Notes under the pieces: model-generated | What the model was told of the DNA's origin: nothing | Seen by the model: only the letters and a program-made list of their open reading frames with translations | Databases searched by the model: none | Origin: Chloroflexota bacterium | GTDB lineage: Bacteria; Desulfobacterota; Desulfuromonadia; Desulfuromonadales; Geopsychrobacteraceae | Length of the DNA: 9,868 bases | Direction of reading: 5' to 3' | NCBI GenBank assembly: GCA_015222355.1 | Contig: JADFVC010000415.1 | Span: forward strand, 1-9,868 | Part shown: positions 7,014-9,868 of the stretch, in pieces | Layout: the number at the start of each line of letters is the position of its first letter | How positions within the stretch are numbered: the first letter of the stretch is position 1 | Translations under genes and position numbers: made by a program

Positions 7014-7039
7014 GGCTGCCCTCACTGATGGCCTTTTTT
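7014..7039 (+). terminator. Probable terminator after the GntR-type regulator
   Basis: GGCT (7014-7017) can pair with GGCC (7030-7033), with an alternative inner GCC/GGC pairing, followed at once by TTTTTT (7034-7039). The stem is short but the T run and position fit an intrinsic terminator, making the next gene a separate unit. Confidence 0.45.
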
Positions 7040-7073
7040 ATTTATTTCGCGATCACAGTTTAGAGGCCCAATC

Positions 7074-7340
7074 ATGCAGTTGGAACAAATCTACCAAGCG
7101 ACTCTCGACAAATGGGGAGAAGAGGCCCAGTATGACCAAGCGGTCGAAGAATGTGCCGAATTGATCGCCGCGCTGAAACATTACCGGCGCGGCAAAATAG
7201 ACAAACAGGCGGTCATTGCGGAACTGGCGGATGTCAGCTTGATGCTTGGTCAACTCAGCTGGATGTTTGGCCCCGAAAAGGTAGCCGCCGCAAAAGAAAT
7301 GAAACTGGCGAAGCTAGGTAGCCTGCTGTCAACTCCCTGA
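7074..7340 (+). CDS. Small MazG-like nucleotide pyrophosphohydrolase
   Basis: An 88-residue all-helical protein of the MazG / all-alpha NTP pyrophosphatase superfamily. The metal-binding pattern EXXE...EXXD is visible: E26-C-A-E29 (in VEECAELIAAL) and E50-L-A-D53 (in VIAELADVSLMLGQL). Family knowledge: these enzymes cleave nucleoside triphosphates to the monophosphate and pyrophosphate, often removing damaged or excess dNTPs; the real substrate of short single-domain members is usually unknown. GAGG (7063-7066) lies seven bases before ATG 7074. Terminators on both sides suggest a monocistronic gene. It could also be annotated simply as a MazG-like family protein. Confidence 0.82.
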   Translation: MQLEQIYQATLDKWGEEAQYDQAVEECAELIAALKHYRRGKIDKQAVIAELADVSLMLGQLSWMFGPEKVAAAKEMKLAKLGSLLSTP

Positions 7341-7383
7341 AACAGCGAAATCAACCATATTTCCCACATTAAGTTCCCAAAGA

Positions 7384-7416
7384 AAAAGGCCCTGACAAGA
7401 GTCAGAGCCTTTTCTT
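7384..7416. terminator. Bidirectional rho-independent terminator between convergent genes
   Basis: Stem AAAAGGC-C-CTGAC (7384-7396) against GTCAG-A-GCCTTTT (7401-7413), one mismatch, four-base loop AAGA, with a T-rich tail on either strand. It ends the MazG-like gene on the plus strand and the DUF4405 remnant on the minus strand. Confidence 0.87.
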
Positions 7417-7514
7417 ATTACCTCTCCACAAATAAGCTATTTTTTTGCCAATTCGTAGATCACGGCATAAACACCGTGCGGGTCAAGACTGTTTGCAGAA
7501 GCAATATCCAGTAA

Positions 7515-7580
7515 TGACAACCGAAAATTGACCACCCGCGATTACCGAATTTTGACCACCTCCGAGGTTAAAATCCAGCC
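7515..7580. mobile_element. Remnant of an insertion-sequence end, IS21-like
   Basis: Inside the DUF4405 gene. It starts with TGACAACCGAAAATTGACC at 7515 and contains two imperfect 21-base direct repeats built on TTGACCACC. IS21-family elements begin with TG, end with CA and carry repeated internal copies of their terminal sequence, which fits. No transposase gene remains, the opposite end is absent, and the inner border (7580) is a guess; foreign DNA may extend to about 7610. Identification is by pattern and memory of such ends, not by a search. Confidence 0.5.
7516..7560. repeat. Two imperfect 21-base direct repeats
   Basis: Copies at 7516-7536 and 7540-7560 agree at 17 of 21 positions; both end in TTGACCACC, and they start 24 bases apart. 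They are probably transposase-binding repeats of the insertion-sequence end. Confidence 0.75.
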
Positions 7581-7891
7581 CTATTCCAGGGTCTATTTCG
7601 CTGTATAAATATCTTTCGGAGCGATGCCTTCCAGTTATAATAAACGTAGAGAATAATGGCGATCGGGAGCAGGACTCCAAGATTGATGTGCACAGCCCCC
7701 AGTCTTCCTTACTCAAAGCCCAGAGTCGCCAGCCGGCCCAATAGGCAACTCGGCCGGAAGGAACAATGTAGAGGATGATGCTGGTGAGCATCAGCAAAAC
7801 AAAAGAGATCAGAGCAATCAGTGAAGTTATTTTGCGCATATTCATACAGAGAACTCTATGATAAGCAAAATGTGCGTCAAGCGTAGCAATT

Positions 7892-7915
7892 AATCAATCT
7901 CCTGACTGATTGATT
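7892..7915. repeat. Perfect 8-base inverted repeat at the sprT-like stop codon
   Basis: AATCAATC (7892-7899) and GATTGATT (7908-7915) flank an eight-base loop and overlap the stop codon of the SprT-like gene. No T run follows on the minus strand, so it is a poor intrinsic terminator, perhaps an mRNA 3'-end hairpin. Confidence 0.45.
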
Positions 7916-8433
7916 CAAAGCGTTTTCAAACGGCCGCCGCAAGGACTATGGATGTAGTCACCCCGGCGGTTCAAGCGCCTGATCCGTCGCAAAACAAACC
8001 CACATTTCTGACAAACCGCAACCGGCTTCAGCCGTGTGCGGTGCAACTGGGCAAGCTCAGCACTTTCGCCACATCGGACCGGTGGGATACCTAAAGCCAC
8101 GGCCCAGATTTGCCAGTCACTACCGTGATCACGGCGCTGAATTTTTTTCGGCTGATGACTCAAATGGTCACAGGCATGGGCGACTTCATGTAGAAATGTC
8201 TGCTGTAAACTCTCTGGCGACTGAACAAACTGCAGACGAATACAAACCGGCTCTCCTGTTTTGAAAACATAGGCTCCAAGCGTTCGGCTTGCCCGGCTGC
8301 TTTTGATCGGGACCCCTGCCAAACGTTGCAGAAGAGCATCGACAACTTTCTCTTCCAACCTCTGCTTGACCGCATCTTCAATCCGGCCCCAGAGGTCTTG
8401 TGCCGTGGCAAAGCTTTTAACCGTCATCGTCAT
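7915..8433 (-). CDS. SprT-like zinc metalloprotease family protein
   Basis: With the start at ATG 8433 it has 172 residues, near the usual SprT size. Visible: the zinc-protease motif HEVAH (H82, E83, H86) in FLHEVAHACDHL, the probable third ligand H103 in RDHGSDWQIW, and a C-terminal zinc-ribbon-like set C141-x2-C144 ... H162-x2-C165. Family knowledge: the SprT/Spartan fold; eukaryotic Spartan degrades DNA-protein crosslinks, while bacterial SprT proteins remain poorly characterised. An in-frame TTG at 8469 would add 12 residues, and ATG 8427 would remove two; none has a good Shine-Dalgarno. The gene diverges from the rhomboid gene across about 60 bases, so their promoters must overlap or lie in coding DNA. 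Confidence 0.85.
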   Translation of the reverse strand: MTMTVKSFATAQDLWGRIEDAVKQRLEEKVVDALLQRLAGVPIKSSRASRTLGAYVFKTGEPVCIRLQFVQSPESLQQTFLHEVAHACDHLSHQPKKIQRRDHGSDWQIWAVALGIPPVRCGESAELAQLHRTRLKPVAVCQKCGFVLRRIRRLNRRGDYIHSPCGGRLKTL

Positions 8434-8492
8434 ACAAATGGATGTAGCAGTTATCTGATGACCTGGCAATGCTCATCTGCGAAAATAGCGGG

Positions 8493-9434
8493 ATGACGGA
8501 CAAAACGGACATTGAGATTGAACAATTGAACTGGATGGCGATTCCACCACAACTGGAAGATGGGCCGACCGTCCGGCAACTGACAAAAAAACAACTGCGC
8601 AACTGGGCTCTGGTTTTACAGGCTCGGCAGATCCCTTGCCGCAGCGAACAAAGCACGCAAGGCCGGCAAATACTGGTGCCGATCGATCAGTTTCAGGAAG
8701 CCTGCGAAGAATTGCGTAAATATGAGATAGAAAATCGCAACTGGCCGCCCCCCCTTCCAACGTCACCGCCACAACAGGAAAACCGGGCCGCAACCATCTG
8801 GGTGCTGATTCTGCTGGCAATATTCCACAATTTCACTTTGCAGAAAATCACTTTATTCGGCCATCCGGTCGACTGGATGGCCCAGGGTAATGCCCAGGCC
8901 GGGAAAATATTAGCCGGAGAATGGTGGCGGCTGTTCACTGCCCTGACTCTGCATTCCGGAGCCTTACACCTGGCCAGCAACATGTTTGTTGGTGGAATAT
9001 TCATGCTCCGTCTCTGCCGTGATCTCGGCTCTGGGCTGGCCTGGAATCTGGTCCTCGCCGCTGGAGCCCTTGGCAATTTAGTGAACGCTCTGCTGCAAGC
9101 AGAAAACCACCGTTCCATCGGGGCATCAACTGCCGTCTTCGGGGCCGTCGGCATACTTGCGGCGATCAACATGCTGCATTACCGAGTTAATTTGCGCCAC
9201 CGCTGGCCACTCCCAATTGCGGCGGCACTGGGCTTACTGGCGTTGCTTGGAGCGGGTGGCGACACAACCGATCTTGGTGCCCACCTGTTCGGTCTGCTGG
9301 CTGGGATTGCCTTGGGGTTAACCTACAAGTTCTTTTTTGGCAAGTTTGGCCCGCCAGATAAACCCACCAACGCGGCCTTGGTTTTTCTGGCTATCGCCGT
9401 CATCAGCTATGCCTGGTTCACAGCACTAAAATAG
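8493..9434 (+). CDS. Rhomboid family intramembrane serine protease with N-terminal DUF2007-like domain
   Basis: A multi-pass inner-membrane protein; 313 residues from ATG 8493 (MTDKTDIEIEQL). ATG 8469 is in frame and adds eight residues; neither start has a clear Shine-Dalgarno. Numbering from 8493: a soluble region (about 1-95) resembling DUF2007-type domains (LQARQIPCRSEQSTQGRQIL...VPIDQFQEACEEL), then about six membrane helices. Rhomboid hallmarks: EWWRLFTALTLHSGALHLASN with H159 and N163, catalytic S212 in GASTAVFG, and catalytic H264 in DLGAHLFGLLAG. Family knowledge: the Ser-His dyad cuts transmembrane substrates within the bilayer. The substrate is unknown. A hairpin overlaps the stop codon. 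Confidence 0.92.
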   Translation: MTDKTDIEIEQLNWMAIPPQLEDGPTVRQLTKKQLRNWALVLQARQIPCRSEQSTQGRQILVPIDQFQEACEELRKYEIENRNWPPPLPTSPPQQENRAATIWVLILLAIFHNFTLQKITLFGHPVDWMAQGNAQAGKILAGEWWRLFTALTLHSGALHLASNMFVGGIFMLRLCRDLGSGLAWNLVLAAGALGNLVNALLQAENHRSIGASTAVFGAVGILAAINMLHYRVNLRHRWPLPIAAALGLLALLGAGGDTTDLGAHLFGLLAGIALGLTYKFFFGKFGPPDKPTNAALVFLAIAVISYAWFTALK

Positions 9435-9461
9435 CCCGGTTACAAAAATTGCAACCGGGCT
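9433..9461. repeat. Strong hairpin overlapping the rhomboid stop codon
   Basis: AGCCCGGTT (9433-9441) and AACCGGGCT (9453-9461) pair perfectly over nine bases with an 11-base loop. GGTGTCCC follows, not a T run, so on the plus strand it is an atypical terminator, perhaps a 3'-end stabiliser. A short T-rich tail exists only on the minus strand. Confidence 0.6.
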
Positions 9462-9504
9462 GGTGTCCCGTGCGGTTAGTCGTGTCAATGAATTCTGGCC
9501 CTTT

Positions 9505-9528
9505 TTGGCGCTGCCCGCGTTGCGCCAA
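9505..9528. repeat. Inverted repeat in the gap before the macro-domain gene
   Basis: TTGGCGC (9505-9511) and GCGCCAA (9522-9528) pair perfectly around a ten-base loop. A T5 run lies before it on the plus strand, so it resembles a terminator for the minus strand, where no gene is seen. Role unknown. Confidence 0.4.
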
Positions 9529-9604
9529 TTGCCGCTGTAATGCTATGGCTGTCCGGCGATCAAGGGTCCAGCATGTCAGTGGGGAAAGCCAATCAAAACA
9601 CCGG

Positions 9605-9636
9605 AAACTGGAAATCCCAGTTTGTTTCGCTATACT
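9605..9636 (+). promoter_or_regulatory. Promoter candidate for the macro-domain gene, overlapped by a hairpin
   Basis: TGGAAA (9609-9614), 16 bases, TATACT (9631-9636): four and five consensus matches. AAACTGG (9605-9611) and CCAGTTT (9617-9623) form a 7-bp inverted repeat over the -35 region, which could be an operator. Confidence 0.35.
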
Positions 9637-9672
9637 TTTGCCAACTGTCAATTCTGCTCTACGGAGGTCAGC

Positions 9673-9868
9673 ATGGCTGCCGAAATTGAAATTATCCAGG
9701 GGGATATCACCCAACTCTCCGTTGCTGCCATCGTCAATGCCGCCAACAACAGGTTGCTCGGTGGCGGTGGTGTAGACGGTGCCATTCATCGCGCTGCCGG
9801 ACCGGAATTGCTGGCAGAATGTCGAACCTTGCACGGGTGCCCAACCGGGGAAGCAAAAATAACCGCCG
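9673..9868 (+). CDS. Macro-domain protein (MacroD/YmdB-like ADP-ribose hydrolase), N-terminal part
   Basis: Partial gene running off the right edge; 65 codons are visible. The reading [15 protein letters not shown]...[10 protein letters not shown], then [16 protein letters not shown] and CPTGEAKIT, is the classic MacroD-type signature: GDIT for adenine recognition, NAAN for the distal ribose, and the [10 protein letters not shown] loop for the substrate. Family knowledge: these enzymes release ADP-ribose from mono-ADP-ribosylated proteins or deacetylate O-acetyl-ADP-ribose. GGAGG (9663-9667) sits five bases before ATG 9673, a good ribosome binding site. The phosphate-binding C-terminal half is outside the window, so completeness cannot be judged. 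Confidence 0.92.
   Translation, partial: MAAEIEIIQGDITQLSVAAIVNAANNRLLGGGGVDGAIHRAAGPELLAECRTLHGCPTGEAKITA

Larger units (their letters stand above)
7437..7845 (-). pseudogene. Broken DUF4405-type membrane protein gene (frameshift and internal replacement)
   Basis: The N-terminus (MNMRKITSLIALISFVLLML, then IVPSGRVAYWAGWRLWALSKEDWG) has the look of DUF4405 membrane proteins common in Desulfuromonadales: one membrane helix, then a W-rich RVAYWA...LSKE-x-WG motif. After WG the annotated frame turns to nonsense, but the -1 frame continues as AVHINLGVLL...YVYYNWKASLRK, the expected second helix. One G lost from the run at 7696-7700 would explain this. The shifted frame then stops within DNA that looks foreign. 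At 7514 the original gene resumes, in frame with the stop at 7437-7439, as LLDIASANSLDPHGVYAVIY followed by ELAKK, a plausible family C-terminus. A middle portion is missing. Upstream signals are weak. Non-functional as it stands unless the frameshift is a sequencing error, and even then internally deleted. Confidence 0.75.

Noticed and set aside
7516..7560. Two spaced 21-base repeats as a CRISPR fragment
   Set aside because: Only two copies, four mismatches and a three-base spacer; they fit insertion-sequence terminal repeats.
7483..7845. Treating the 120-residue minus-strand frame as an intact protein
   Set aside because: Only the first ~50 residues resemble a real family; the rest is out of frame and then runs through insertion-sequence-like repeats. 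Annotated as a pseudogene instead.
9418..9834. 138-residue minus-strand open frame near the right end
   Set aside because: It overlaps the macro-domain gene antisense and spans hairpin-rich intergenic DNA; no motif supports it.

Overview
The window reads as ordinary chromosomal DNA of roughly 50% GC from a Gram-negative bacterium. The gene styles (DUF4405 membrane protein, FCD-type GntR regulator, two-component pairs, PrmA-RsmE pair) look most like the Desulfuromonadales / Geobacter relatives within Desulfobacterota. That placement rests on family resemblance only; no ribosomal or other marker gene is present to fix it.

Layout. Bases 1-1094 (minus strand) hold the start of rsmE and all of prmA, two methyltransferases acting on the translation apparatus, whose stop and start codons abut. 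A 400-base AT-rich divergent gap (1095-1500) with a long imperfect inverted repeat and an extended -10 box separates them from an OmpR-type response regulator and its membrane histidine kinase (1501-3627). A promoter-like site and a strong terminator follow, with mutually exclusive RNA pairings between them (3684-3789). A second, unrelated two-component system comes next: a NarX/DegS-type (HisKA_3) kinase overlapping a REC-LuxR-type regulator (3925-6121). Then come an FCD/FadR-type GntR regulator with a palindromic TGGT/ACCA operator just upstream (6250-6987) and a small MazG-like pyrophosphohydrolase (7074-7340). A convergent bidirectional terminator closes this block.

The most unusual stretch is 7437-7845 (minus strand). 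It is a broken DUF4405-type membrane protein gene carrying a one-base frameshift in a G run and an internal replacement. The replacing DNA has two 21-base direct repeats and a TG terminal dinucleotide, like an end of an IS21-family element. The original C-terminus resumes in frame exactly at the junction. Beyond it, a SprT-like zinc metalloprotease (minus) and a rhomboid protease with an N-terminal DUF2007-like domain (plus) diverge from a gap of only about 60 bases. The window ends in the first 65 codons of a macro-domain protein.

How the genes work together: the two sensor-regulator pairs and the GntR regulator make 1501-6987 a regulatory cluster, but none of their target genes is visible here, so their signals stay unknown. 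The other genes are housekeeping or general maintenance (ribosome methylation, nucleotide clean-up, proteolysis, ADP-ribose metabolism). No complete undescribed system is evident. The best leads are the mobile-element scar and the possible attenuator or small RNA between the two kinases.
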